Shown here piece after piece: positions 1-9,900 of a stretch of 14,028 bases of DNA. Under the pieces are notes generated by a model. The model saw only the letters and a list, made by a program, of their open reading frames with translations. It was not told the DNA's origin and did not search any database. This DNA comes from Pseudomonadota bacterium. Lineage in GTDB: Bacteria > Pseudomonadota > Gammaproteobacteria > Burkholderiales > Burkholderiaceae. Made by a program: the position numbers and the translations under genes. Each line of letters opens with the position of its first letter. Positions within the stretch are counted from its first letter, which is position 1. The DNA lies in contig JAJXUC010000095.1 in the NCBI GenBank assembly GCA_021783435.1, positions 1 to 14,028 of the forward strand, read 5' to 3'.

Positions 1-1357
1 GGCTGGCCGCACCACGGCCACCAAGCGCGGAAATAGCCTCGGCCAGGGGCACCTGGCGCAGGCGCGCCGCGTCCTGCAGCTGCTCCAGGGTGCGCGCGCC
101 GATGCCGCGCGGCGGGAAGTTCGCCACGCGCAGGAAGGCCGTGTCGTCCAGCGGGTTGTCCAGCAGGCGCAGATAGGCCAGCGCATGCTTGATTTCGGCA
201 CGCTCGAAAAACCGCAGGCCTCCGTACACCTTGTAGGGAATGGCGGCATTGAACAGCGCACCCTCGATCACCCGTGACTGGGCGTTGGAGCGGTAGAGCA
301 GCGCGATCTGGTCGCGCCTGCAGCCCCCGCGCAGCAGCAGGCGAATCTCCTCCACGACCCAGGCCGCCTCCTGATGGTCGCTGGGCTGCTCGATGACGCG
401 CACGGGCTCGCCTGCGCCTGCCTCGGTACGCAGGTTCTTGCCCAGGCGACGGTTGTTGTGCGCGATAAGGTGGTTGGCGGTGTCGAGGATGTTGGCATGC
501 GAGCGGTAGTTGTGCTCCAGCTTGATGAGGTGGTGCACGTGGAACTCGCGCTGGTAATCATCCATATTGCCGACGTTGGCGCCGCGAAAGGCGTAGATGC
601 TCTGGTCGTCGTCGCCCACGGCCACCACCGCGCTGGGCTGCGGCTCGTCCGGCCCGGCCAGCAGCTTGAGCCACTGGTATTGCAGGCGGTTGGTGTCCTG
701 AAATTCGTCGATGAGGATATGCCGGAAGCGCGCGCGGTAATGCTGGCGAATCTCGGCGTGGTCGCGCAGCACCTCGTAAGTGCGCAGCAGCAGCTCGGCG
801 AAGTCGGCCACGCCCTCGCGCTGGCACTGCGCCTCGTAGGCGGCGTATACCTCGGCCATCAGCCTGCTTTGCGCGTCGCGCACCTCACAATCCTTGGCCC
901 TGAGTCCCTGCTCCTTCATGCCGTTGATGAACCACAATACCTGTTTTGGCGGCGCGCGCTGCTCGTCCACGTTCAGGCCCTTGAGCAGGCGCTTCACGGC
1001 GGAGAGTTGATCTTGCGTGTCCAGAATCTGGAAGGTCTGCGGCAGCCCGGCGGTTTTCCAGTGGGCCCGCAAAAAACGGTTGCACAGCCCATGAAATGTG
1101 CCCACCCACATGCCGCGCACCGGCATGGGCAACATGGCCGAAAGCCGGGTCAGCATTTCCTTGGCCGCCTTGTTGGTGAACGTCACCGCCAGGACACCGG
1201 CCGGCGAGACTTGCCCGGTAGCGATCAGCCAGGCAATCCGGGTGGTGAGCACCCGCGTCTTGCCGCTGCCGGCACCGGCCAGAATCAGCGCGTTTTCCGG
1301 CGGCAGCGTGACGGCTGCGAGCTGTTCGGGATTGAGATGCAGCAGCAGATCGGACAT
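1..1357 (-). CDS. uvrD: UvrD/Rep-family DNA helicase, N-terminal part (3' end beyond left edge)
   Basis: Superfamily 1A DNA helicase that unwinds DNA 3'-5' with ATP, typically in nucleotide excision and mismatch repair. Reading from ATG at 1357, 452 codons stay open to the window edge, which is roughly 60-65% of a usual UvrD of about 700 residues. Visible motifs in order: the Q-motif region near residues 8-12 (LNPEQ), Walker A GAGSGKT at 28-34, motif Ia TFTNKAAKEM at about 59-68, motif II DEFQDT at 217-222, motif III GDDDQSIYAFRGA near 246-258, and motif IV-like EHNYRS. All look intact. It is divergent from the small gene at 1458, with about 100 bp between them. The family is certain. Whether it is the true UvrD, a Rep or a PcrA-like paralogue cannot be settled without the C-terminus, though the GDDDQSIY motif is typical of UvrD. 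Confidence 0.95.
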   Translation of the reverse strand, partial: MSDLLLHLNPEQLAAVTLPPENALILAGAGSGKTRVLTTRIAWLIATGQVSPAGVLAVTFTNKAAKEMLTRLSAMLPMPVRGMWVGTFHGLCNRFLRAHWKTAGLPQTFQILDTQDQLSAVKRLLKGLNVDEQRAPPKQVLWFINGMKEQGLRAKDCEVRDAQSRLMAEVYAAYEAQCQREGVADFAELLLRTYEVLRDHAEIRQHYRARFRHILIDEFQDTNRLQYQWLKLLAGPDEPQPSAVVAVGDDDQSIYAFRGANVGNMDDYQREFHVHHLIKLEHNYRSHANILDTANHLIAHNNRRLGKNLRTEAGAGEPVRVIEQPSDHQEAAWVVEEIRLLLRGGCRRDQIALLYRSNAQSRVIEGALFNAAIPYKVYGGLRFFERAEIKHALAYLRLLDNPLDDTAFLRVANFPPRGIGARTLEQLQDAARLRQVPLAEAISALGGRGAAS

Positions 1358-1457
1358 GGCGTCATTCTAGGAGCCCGACCCTGGCGCCGTCGTCGTGCCA
1401 AGCCTGCCCAAGAGCTGGTGCGAGACAATGTCATTCTTTATTTGGAAGAGATCGCCC

Positions 1458-1739
1458 ATGAGCATGAAAAAAACCGATTTGGTCAAGAATCTGGCCAAAA
1501 AGCTCGACGGCAAGATGAAAACCGCGGGTGTGCCCGAGCGTTTTGCACAGGGTGCTGCCGCAGCCAGGCGCGAGCGCCCGACCGGCCCCGCCGCGATCAA
1601 ACTGGAGCCGGTCACCTGCCGGCTGCCACCGGCACTGGCGCAGCGCTTGCGTGAACGCGCGGTGGCGCACGAGGGCGGCATCCACGCGCTGATGGCACAG
1701 GCACTGGAAAACTGGCTGACTGCCAACCCGGGGAACTGA
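1458..1739 (+). CDS. small ribbon-helix-helix-like protein of unknown role
   Basis: A 93-residue protein. An upstream in-frame ATG at 1395 exists, but I chose ATG 1458 because GGAAGAG at 1444-1450 sits 7 nt before it and the residues gained upstream look non-coding. The N-terminal half is lysine- and arginine-rich (MSMKKTDLVKNLAKKL) and probably disordered. Residues from about 48 read KLEPVTCRLPPALAQRLRER and then a helix ending ALENWL, which resembles a ribbon-helix-helix (MetJ/Arc/CopG) fold: one beta strand, then two helices. That would suggest a small dimeric DNA-binding protein, but no partner toxin gene is next to it. It lies 53 bp upstream of valS on the same strand, so the two could share a transcript. 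The fold is inferred from pattern only and the function is unknown. Confidence 0.7.
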   Translation: MSMKKTDLVKNLAKKLDGKMKTAGVPERFAQGAAAARRERPTGPAAIKLEPVTCRLPPALAQRLRERAVAHEGGIHALMAQALENWLTANPGN

Positions 1740-1792
1740 ATCTCGCATGACCCGTGCCGCGCCCGAACATTCTTACCGTTTGATGGATTCCC

Positions 1793-4735
<2,943 letters not shown>

Positions 4736-4843
4736 GGCGGCGAGTCTGCTCAGGCGTGGACGCAAGGCAGCCAGCATTCCGGGGGTTCGATTGGCCACCT
4801 GCCGCCGCTATGCTGCGGTGATTTCCAGCCCCCCTGCCCGACC

Positions 4844-5716
4844 ATGCAACCCGTCATCACCAAAGCTGTTTTCCCAGTCGCCGGACTCGGCACCCGATTC
4901 CTGCCCGCCACCAAGGCCACACCCAAGGAAATGATGCCGGTGGTCGACAAGCCGCTGATTCAGTATGCGGTGGAAGAGGCCTACGCCGCTGGCATCACCG
5001 AAATGATTTTCGTCACGGGCCGTCACAAGCGTGCCATTGAAGACCATTTCGACACCGCCTACGAACTGGAGCACGAACTCGAAACCGCCGGCAAGGCTGC
5101 CATGCTGGATGTGGTGAGGAGCGTCAAGCCGGCCGAAGTGCAGTGCGTCTTCGTGCGCCAGCCGGTGGCCAACGGCCTGGGGGCGGCGGTGTTGTGCGCC
5201 GAGCGGTTGGTGGGCAGTGAGCCGTTCGCCGTCATCCTGGCGGACGATCTGCTGGTGGGCACGCCGCCGGTCATGGCGCAAATGGTGGAGATTCACGGCC
5301 GTCATGGCCGCAGCGTGATCGCCACCGAAGACGTGCCGCGCGAGCACACGCGCCGCTACGGCATCGTCAGCGGGCAAGAGATCACGCCAGGGCTGACCTC
5401 GCTCACCGGCATTGTCGAAAAGCCCGCGCCCGATGTGGCTCCGAGCACCCAGGCGGTGGTCGGCCGCTATATCCTCAGTGCTCGGGTGTTCCATCACCTG
5501 CGCAACGGCAAACCCGGGGCCGGCGGCGAAATCCAACTCACCGACGGCATCGCCGCGTTACTTGCCGAGGAGGCGGTGTACGCCTACCGCTACCAGGGTC
5601 GCCGCTTCGACTGCGGCAGCAAACAGGGCTATCTGGAGGCCACGGTGCAACTCGGTCTGGCCCATGCGGAAACCGGGGCAGCGTTCGCCGAATACCTCCA
5701 GGGACTGAAGTTCTGA
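4844..5716 (+). CDS. galU: UTP--glucose-1-phosphate uridylyltransferase
   Basis: Makes UDP-glucose from UTP and glucose-1-phosphate, feeding the synthesis of lipopolysaccharide, exopolysaccharide and other glycans; cytoplasmic. It has 290 residues, the usual GalU length. The nucleotide-binding signature [17 protein letters not shown] begins at residue 14 and continues into [16 protein letters not shown]. The ADDL metal/nucleotide motif lies near 131-134, followed by GIVEKP and GEIQLTDG, both typical of the family. The start is set by alignment to the family N-terminus ([14 protein letters not shown]). No good Shine-Dalgarno sequence precedes it. A -10-like TATGCT sits at 4809-4814 in the 108-bp gap after valS, but I found no convincing -35, so an own promoter is only possible. 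In the [10 protein letters not shown] stretch an alanine replaces the histidine seen in many relatives (GLGHAV). Confidence 0.96.
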   Translation: MQPVITKAVFPVAGLGTRFLPATKATPKEMMPVVDKPLIQYAVEEAYAAGITEMIFVTGRHKRAIEDHFDTAYELEHELETAGKAAMLDVVRSVKPAEVQCVFVRQPVANGLGAAVLCAERLVGSEPFAVILADDLLVGTPPVMAQMVEIHGRHGRSVIATEDVPREHTRRYGIVSGQEITPGLTSLTGIVEKPAPDVAPSTQAVVGRYILSARVFHHLRNGKPGAGGEIQLTDGIAALLAEEAVYAYRYQGRRFDCGSKQGYLEATVQLGLAHAETGAAFAEYLQGLKF

Positions 5717-5718
5717 AC

Positions 5719-5769
5719 GCGCCGGGAGCAGCCCTGTGCCTATGAGAGCGCCGGGCTGCCCTGCGGCGC
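5719..5769. terminator. composite stem-loop between convergent galU and tusA
   Basis: Outer arms GCGCCG (5719-5724) and CGGCGC (5764-5769) enclose inner arms GCAGCCC (5728-5734) and GGGCTGC (5753-5759). It begins 2 nt after the galU stop and ends 5 nt before the tusA stop, where a bidirectional terminator is expected. There is no T-tract on either side, so intrinsic termination is only a guess. The motif GCGCCGGG also occurs twice inside the element as a direct repeat. Confidence 0.45.
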
Positions 5770-5774
5770 ACCGT

Positions 5775-6023
5775 TCACCGACGGCGCATCACATGCGCGA
5801 TCGAATGGGTTTCCTGCTTTTGCTCGACCAGTTCGTTGCCGGTCTGCCGGGCAAAGGCCTGGAAGTCGCGCACCGAGCCCGGGTCGGTGGCCAGCACGCG
5901 CAGCAACTGCCCGCTTTGCATCCCGGCCAGTGCCTTCTTCGCCTTGAGAATGGGCAACGGGCAGTTCAAGCCGCGCGCATCCACCTCCATGTCCACCTTG
6001 TCCACCGCTGCGCTGTCGCTCAT
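5775..6023 (-). CDS. tusA: TusA/SirA-family sulfur-carrier protein
   Basis: Small cytoplasmic persulfide carrier family. Members hand sulfur to tRNA thiolation, molybdenum cofactor synthesis or, in sulfur oxidisers, the Hdr-type sulfur oxidation route. The 82-residue reading starts at ATG 6023, chosen because GGGGG lies 5 nt upstream. ATG 6038 and GTG 6053 are in-frame alternatives. The family signature ARGLNCPLPILKAKKAL holds the sulfur-accepting Cys21 in the CPxP motif. The remainder (RVLATDPGSVRDFQAFARQTGN) is standard for the family. A -10-like TAGAAT (reverse complement of 6057-6062) precedes it. The gene is divergent from arsR, with 134 bp between start codons, and convergent with galU. 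I cannot tell whether it is the tRNA-thiolation TusA or a sulfur-oxidation paralogue. Confidence 0.9.
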   Translation of the reverse strand: MSDSAAVDKVDMEVDARGLNCPLPILKAKKALAGMQSGQLLRVLATDPGSVRDFQAFARQTGNELVEQKQETHSIAHVMRRR

Positions 6024-6123
6024 GTCGACCCCCGTCATGGTTGATGCAATCACTGGATTCTAAAAGTTCAATCCACCCATGCGGGTCGAGTTGATGGAAA
6101 CCGGCTCGCGGCGCTCTCGGACT

Positions 6124-6151
6124 TGACTTCATGTTTAATTTCAATAATCAT
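6124..6151 (+). promoter_or_regulatory. sigma70-type promoter of the ars operon
   Basis: TTGACT (6124-6129, 5 of 6 matches to the -35 consensus), a 16-bp spacer and AATCAT (6146-6151, 4 of 6 matches to the -10). Transcription would begin about 7 nt further, at or next to the A of the arsR start codon at 6158, implying a leaderless message. The region is conspicuously AT-rich compared with its flanks. Confidence 0.6.
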
Positions 6152-6157
6152 TGAAAT
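6138..6157. promoter_or_regulatory. perfect palindromic operator, probably the ArsR binding site
   Basis: ATTTCAAT (6138-6145) and ATTGAAAT (6150-6157) form perfect 8-bp inverted arms around AATC. TTGAA/TTCAA half-sites of this kind are typical of arsenic-responsive ArsR operators. The site covers the predicted -10 and the transcription start, so a bound dimer would block RNA polymerase directly. It ends on the base before the arsR ATG. It could also influence the divergent tusA gene. Confidence 0.75.
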
Positions 6158-6517
6158 ATGGAAACGACACAGGCTCTCCGTGCCCTGGCCGCGCTGGCCC
6201 AAGACTCGCGCCTGCGCGTGTTTCGCACGCTGGTGCAGGCAGGGCCTGCTGGCCGGTCCGCAGGACAGATCGGCGAGGCCACCGGCATCGCGCCATCTTC
6301 GCTGTCCTTCCATCTCAAGGAACTCCACCATGCCGGTCTGGTGTCGGCCCGGCAGGCCGGGCGCTTCGTCATGTACACCGCGCAGTACGGCACCATGAAC
6401 ACCCTGCTGGCTTTTCTCACCGAGAACTGCTGCGGCGGCAACCCCTGCAGCCCCGTCGGCGAGACGCCCTGCGCGACCCATGCCCCGATCGCCAAGATCA
6501 AGGACCACACCTCATGA
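6158..6517 (+). CDS. arsR: ArsR-family arsenite-responsive repressor
   Basis: Winged-helix repressor that leaves its operator when it binds As(III). It has 119 residues. The helix-turn-helix lies at about 35-57 (AGQIGEATGIAPSSLSFHLKEL), followed by the wing (ARQAGRFVMYTAQY). The classical ELCVCDL metal site of E. coli ArsR is absent. Instead a C-terminal cluster, Cys91-Cys92-x4-Cys97 (ENCCGGNPC), resembles the Acidithiobacillus ferrooxidans ArsR type, whose reported As(III) ligands are three C-terminal cysteines. A further Cys at about 107 may contribute. No Shine-Dalgarno is present: the palindromic operator touches the ATG, and the promoter position predicts a leaderless mRNA. Its stop overlaps the next start (ATGA), so translation of the next gene is probably coupled. 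First gene of the ars operon. Confidence 0.95.
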   Translation: METTQALRALAALAQDSRLRVFRTLVQAGPAGRSAGQIGEATGIAPSSLSFHLKELHHAGLVSARQAGRFVMYTAQYGTMNTLLAFLTENCCGGNPCSPVGETPCATHAPIAKIKDHTS

Positions 6518-7025
6518 AACACTTTCACGTGCACATCAGCGTCCCCGCGCTGGATGAGGCTCTTCATGGTGATTCCGGTCTGTTCGCCGCCGAGCCCACG
6601 GTGCACAAGCCCGACTACGCCACACGGATGCTGGACGACCCTCGGGTGAATTTCGCCATCTCGCAACGCCGCGCCGCGCCGGGTCTGAACCATCTGGGCG
6701 TGCAGGCGGAGTCGGGCGCTGAGCTGCACGAGATGCAGCAGCGCCTGGACGGCATGGCCGCTGGCTCTGTCGCCGAACCCGGCACCGCCTGCTGCTACGC
6801 CCGCTCCGACAAAGACTGGACGAACGACCCCGTCGCATCGCCTGGGAGACCTATCACACGCTCGACACCCTTCCCGTGTTCAACGACGCGGCCGATGACC
6901 ACGCCTGCTGTGTCCCCCCGAGCGACCCAGTGGCAGCGATGACCGCAACCACACCCACGACCCCTGCTGCGCACGTCTGCTGCGACAAGGCAGCAACCGG
7001 CAAGGCATCCAGCGGTTGCTGCTGA
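6514..7025 (+). pseudogene. arsI: frameshifted ArsI/CadI-like VOC-family protein
   Basis: Member of the glyoxalase/bleomycin-resistance (VOC) family close to ArsI, the Fe(II) dioxygenase that breaks the C-As bond of trivalent organoarsenicals, and to CadI. The first frame runs from ATG 6514 (overlapping the arsR stop as ATGA) through TNDPV at about 6834. The family sequence then resumes one base out of phase as IAWETYHTLDTLPVFND from 6837 to TGA 7023-7025. Inserting one G near 6835 (GTC GGC ATC) restores a 170-residue protein. Candidate metal ligands His5 and His60 and the arsenic-binding pair Cys93-Cys94 lie before the break. The third ligand, Glu in WETY, lies after it and is lost. Residues 15-21 also depart from the usual SIxFYS. 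The restored C-terminus is cysteine-rich (HACC, HVCC, SGCC). Unless it is a sequencing error, the gene is broken. Confidence 0.82.
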
Positions 7026-7606
7026 TGGCGATTCCCACCCTCCCTGAAACACTGCACATGGACAAGGTCTACAACGTGCTGGTGCTGTGCACCGGCAACT
7101 CGGCTCGTTCCATCCTGGGCGAGGCGCTGATCAACACCCTGGGCCAAGGGCGCTTCCGCGCCTACAGCGCGGGCAGCCATCCCGGTGGCGTGGTCAACCC
7201 CTACGCCATCGCGCAACTGCAAGCCATCGGCTACCCCACCGAGACCCTGCGCAGCAAGAGCTGGGACGAATTCGCCACGCCCGGCGCGCCGGAGATGGAT
7301 TTCGTCTTCACCGTCTGCGACAAGGCCGCCGGTGAGATGTGCCCGATCTGGCCGGGACATCCGATGACCGCCCATTGGGGCTTCGAAGACCCCGCCGCGG
7401 CGCAAGGCAGCGACGCCGAAAAGCGCCACGCGTTCTCGCAAGTTTTTCGCCAGATCCGCAACCGGGTGCAGAGCTTCGTCGCCTTGCCTCTGGACAAGCT
7501 CGACGCTGCTGCCATCAAGCGTGAAATCGTCGCCATCGGCCAGACCCCTCCCGACGCCATCCGCGCCGAGAGCGCGTCTGAGCCGGCCGAACAGGCTGGC
7601 CGCTGA
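7025..7606 (+). CDS. arsC: arsenate reductase, low-molecular-weight phosphatase type
   Basis: Reduces arsenate to arsenite in the cytoplasm so that ArsB can export it. The P-loop CTGNSARS (CX5R, Cys22 to Arg28) follows VYNVLVL, as in LMW-PTP-fold arsenate reductases. Cys98 and Cys106 in VCDKAAGEMC are candidates for the disulfide relay. RSKSWDEFATPGAPEMDFVF and WPGHPMTAHWGFEDPAA are typical of the proteobacterial branch. I place the start at ATG 7025 because it overlaps the arsI stop as TGATG, giving 193 residues. The internal ATG 7058 (MDKVYN) matches the usual family start and is an alternative; neither has a clear ribosome site. If coupled, translation depends on ribosomes finishing the second arsI frame, which the frameshift would prevent. 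An intrinsic terminator lies 17 bp downstream. Confidence 0.93.
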   Translation: MAIPTLPETLHMDKVYNVLVLCTGNSARSILGEALINTLGQGRFRAYSAGSHPGGVVNPYAIAQLQAIGYPTETLRSKSWDEFATPGAPEMDFVFTVCDKAAGEMCPIWPGHPMTAHWGFEDPAAAQGSDAEKRHAFSQVFRQIRNRVQSFVALPLDKLDAAAIKREIVAIGQTPPDAIRAESASEPAEQAGR

Positions 7607-7622
7607 GGTCCGCTGCTCCGCA

Positions 7623-7651
7623 CGGCAGGCTCGGGCCTGCCGTTTGTTTTT
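7623..7651 (+). terminator. intrinsic terminator between arsC and arsB
   Basis: CGGCAGGC (7623-7630) and GCCTGCCG (7635-7642) form a perfect 8-bp stem, extendable by one A-T pair, around TCGG. It is followed by TTTGTTTTT (7643-7651). This is a textbook Rho-independent terminator, lying inside what otherwise looks like one operon. It should limit the transcript reaching arsB unless arsB has its own promoter. Confidence 0.88.
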
Positions 7652-7675
7652 CCTCCACCAACCGCCCTGCCCCAC

Positions 7676-8983
7676 ATGCTGCTTGCCGCCACCATCTTCG
7701 TCCTCACCCTGGTGTTCGTCATCTGGCAACCACGCGGCCTGGGCATCGGCTGGAGCGCGCTGGGCGGCGCGACACTGGCGATGGCTGCAGGAGTGATTCA
7801 ACCCAGCGACATTCCGGTGGTGTGGCACATCGTCTGGGACGCCACCTTCACCTTCGTCGGCCTCATCATCATCTCGCTCGTGCTCGACGAAGCCGGGTTC
7901 TTCCACTGGGCCGCGCTGCACGTGGCGCGCTGGGGGTGCGGACACGGACGGCTGCTGTTTCCACTCATCGTGCTGCTGGGCGCGGTGATCTCGGCCTTGT
8001 TCGCCAACGACGGGGCGGCGCTCATCCTCACGCCCATCGTGCTGGCCATGCTGCTGGCGCTGGGCTTCTCGCCGACGGCCGCGCTGGCTTTCGTCATGGC
8101 CACGGGCTTCGTCGCCGACACCACCTCGCTGCCGCTGGTGATCTCGAATCTGGTGAACATCGTCAGCGCGGGCTATTTCCACATTCCCTTCGACCGCTAC
8201 GCCGCCGTCATGGTGCCGGTCGATGGGGTGGCGCTGGCCGCCACGCTGCTGGTGCTGTACGTCTATTTCCGACGCGACATTCCGCCGCGCTATGACCTAG
8301 CCAGGCTCGATGCGCCTGCCAGCGCCATCCGTGACCCGCTGGTGTTCCGCTGGGCCTTTCCCACGCTGGCGGCGCTGCTGGTGGCCTACTTCGTCACCGC
8401 CGCCGCCGGCGTGCCGGTGTCGGTCGTCACCGGAATTGCAGCGGGGCTGATGCTGGCGCTGGCCGGGCGCTGGTGGCAGCGCGGGTGCGGTGCGCTCATC
8501 GACGTGCGTGGCGTGATCCGGCACGCGCCCTGGCAGATCGTGCTGTTCTCGCTCGGCATGTACCTGGTGGTCTACGGCCTGCGCAACGCGGGGCTCACCG
8601 CCGATTTGGCGCAGGCGCTCGAAGCGATCGGCCGGCACGGTGTGTTCACCGCCGCGCTGGGCACGGGCTTCATCAGCGCGGGACTGTCGGCGGTGATGAA
8701 CAACATGCCCACGGTGCTCATCGGCGCGCTGAGCGTCCACCAGGCCCAGGGACTGAGCGAACCCGTGCGCGAGGCCATGGTCTACGCCAACGTCATCGGC
8801 TGCGACCTGGGGCCGAAGTTCACCCCCATCGGCAGCCTGGCCACGCTGCTGTGGCTGCATGTGCTGGCGGGCAAGGGCATGAAAATCTCCTGGGGCACCT
8901 ACTTCCGCATCGGCATGGTGCTCACCGCGCCGGTGTTGGCGGTGACGTTGGCCGCGCTGGCGTGGCGCTTGGGCTTGGCTTGA
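7676..8983 (+). CDS. arsB: ArsB-type arsenite efflux permease
   Basis: Inner-membrane exporter of arsenite and antimonite, driven by the proton motive force alone or by an ArsA ATPase (none is seen here). It has 435 residues, near the 429 of E. coli ArsB, and is strongly hydrophobic throughout with roughly 10-12 membrane segments. Family hallmarks include [22 protein letters not shown] at the N-terminus, [30 protein letters not shown], the [21 protein letters not shown] stretch, [13 protein letters not shown] and the [19 protein letters not shown] signature near the C-terminus. It belongs to the ArsB branch, not to the ACR3 exporters. It lies 69 bp after arsC, just past the terminator. The 25-nt leader is rich in C and has no Shine-Dalgarno, so expression could be weak or depend on upstream ribosomes. 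Confidence 0.96.
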   Translation: MLLAATIFVLTLVFVIWQPRGLGIGWSALGGATLAMAAGVIQPSDIPVVWHIVWDATFTFVGLIIISLVLDEAGFFHWAALHVARWGCGHGRLLFPLIVLLGAVISALFANDGAALILTPIVLAMLLALGFSPTAALAFVMATGFVADTTSLPLVISNLVNIVSAGYFHIPFDRYAAVMVPVDGVALAATLLVLYVYFRRDIPPRYDLARLDAPASAIRDPLVFRWAFPTLAALLVAYFVTAAAGVPVSVVTGIAAGLMLALAGRWWQRGCGALIDVRGVIRHAPWQIVLFSLGMYLVVYGLRNAGLTADLAQALEAIGRHGVFTAALGTGFISAGLSAVMNNMPTVLIGALSVHQAQGLSEPVREAMVYANVIGCDLGPKFTPIGSLATLLWLHVLAGKGMKISWGTYFRIGMVLTAPVLAVTLAALAWRLGLA

Positions 8984-9029
8984 TTCCCCCTGTTGCGCTC
9001 CGCAAGCACAAGAACCCGCAGGGACTTGC

Positions 9030-9116
9030 AACGACCACAACCCCGCCTGTGGCATATCACGCAACGTGCTGACGCTGATTCGCCATGTCGGCATCGAGCC
9101 CGAAATCGTCGAATAG
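9030..9116 (+). pseudogene. arsC: remnant of a glutaredoxin-type arsenate reductase gene
   Basis: Codons from 9030 read NDHNPACGISRNVLTLIRHV, then GIEPEIVE and TAG at 9114-9116. This matches the N-terminus of E. coli-type ArsC (YHNPACGTSRNVLALIR), including the catalytic Cys (codon 9048-9050) and the following Arg. The expected start (MTTITLYHN) is missing, although a ThrThrThr-like ACGACCACA sits out of frame just before. The stop falls where the family has Tyr (EYL). No later part of ArsC was found downstream. It is therefore a short remnant, following arsB as a complete arsC often does. Confidence 0.75.
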
Positions 9117-9303
9117 ACGGATGACGGTGGCTGCTTGCAAAGGCCTGCACCGCTGCGCCTCAACCACCGGACACAGAATGCTCAGCGCGGCCATGCCGGG
9201 CGGTGCTCCAGCTCCATGGGTCCACGCCGTGCTCGCCCTGCCGAAACGTTGCGCCGAGTCTCGTCGCTCGTCAGCGCGATGACGTGCCACGCACGCTGAC
9301 TTG
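9117..9303. other. unassigned gap between ars and aio modules
   Basis: Together with the remnant just upstream, this is the only stretch of more than 300 bp (8984-9303) without an intact gene. I see no RNA gene, repeat, transposon end or convincing terminator. Short open frames exist on both strands but have no recognisable motif and no ribosome site. It is probably decayed coding DNA at the junction of the two arsenic modules. Confidence 0.4.
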
Positions 9304-9900
9304 TCATAGCGTGGTCACGAACGCCTCTGGTGACGGTCGAATCCGTGCCGCCTTGGCCGATTTGACCGTGCCGACAACCACGAAGCAAACGGCCTGTTCG
9401 CTGTCGCCCAAGCTGAACAATGACCGCAATGCTTGGGAATTCATCGCCTGCCCGCTCACGAGGCCCGCACCGAACCCTTGGGCATGCACGGCCAACAGCA
9501 TGTTCTGCAGGGCGCTCCCCAACGACACCAGGCGCTCCGCCACGGGAATCTCAGGATGATCATCTTGCGTGCGTACGATGGCCATTGCCAAGAACGGCGC
9601 CCGCTGTGCCTTGTCGCGAGCGTCCTGCAATTGCTGCGTCGATGCGTCTGGATCGCGCTCCAGCAAGGCTGCGGCAAACGCCTCTCCAAGGCGCGGGCGC
9701 GCCGCATCCGAAATCTGCACGAAGCGCCAAGGAAGAATCAGACCGTGATCAGGCGCCTGAGCCGCAGCATCGAACAACATCCGGATCTGCGCCGATGAGG
9801 GGCCCGGCGCCATCAAGCGCTTCGGGGAGGTTTGTTGGCGCTTGCGAAGCAGTTCGAGCGTCCAATCGATTGTGTCGGTTTGATCCATCGTGGTGTTCAT
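9304..9900 (-). CDS. nitroreductase-family flavoprotein (AoxC-like context)
   Basis: FMN-dependent nitroreductase fold, closest in pattern to the YdjA type. Core blocks: ELLRKRQQTSPKRLMAPGPS with the flavin phosphate-binding arginines, DAAAQAPDHGLILPWRF (the APDH block), ARDKAQRAPFLAMAIV, ERLVSLGSALQNMLLAVHAQGFGAGLVSG, and FVVVGTVKSAK before a short tail. The reading from ATG 9900 gives 198 residues. ATG 9888 is an equally possible start, and neither has a good ribosome site. The frame is open further upstream into a probable mobA remnant, so the exact start is uncertain. A nitroreductase gene (aoxC) accompanies arsenite oxidase genes in other betaproteobacteria such as Herminiimonas, which fits this location. 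Its role in arsenic metabolism is not known. It is convergent with arsB. Confidence 0.85.
   Translation of the reverse strand: MNTTMDQTDTIDWTLELLRKRQQTSPKRLMAPGPSSAQIRMLFDAAAQAPDHGLILPWRFVQISDAARPRLGEAFAAALLERDPDASTQQLQDARDKAQRAPFLAMAIVRTQDDHPEIPVAERLVSLGSALQNMLLAVHAQGFGAGLVSGQAMNSQALRSLFSLGDSEQAVCFVVVGTVKSAKAARIRPSPEAFVTTL

Noticed and set aside
374..1654. 426-codon open frame on the plus strand opposite the helicase
   Set aside because: The helicase frame on the minus strand has all SF1 motifs. This one is Ala/Val/His-rich mirror sequence without motifs.
4791..4814. TTGGCC and TATGCT upstream of galU as a promoter
   Set aside because: The spacer is only 12 bp, too short for sigma70, and no better -35 lies 16-18 bp upstream of TATGCT.
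6820..6845. Programmed ribosomal frameshift as explanation for the split arsI frame
   Set aside because: No slippery heptamer, Shine-Dalgarno-like stimulator or evident pseudoknot at 6829-6840. A missing base is the simpler reading.
6854..8182. 442-codon minus-strand frame opposite arsC and arsB
   Set aside because: Extreme Arg/Gln/Gly/His composition typical of the complement of a membrane-protein gene.
8984..9303. Insertion sequence or attachment site at the ars-aio junction
   Set aside because: No terminal inverted repeats, transposase fragment, tRNA gene or duplicated ends were found.
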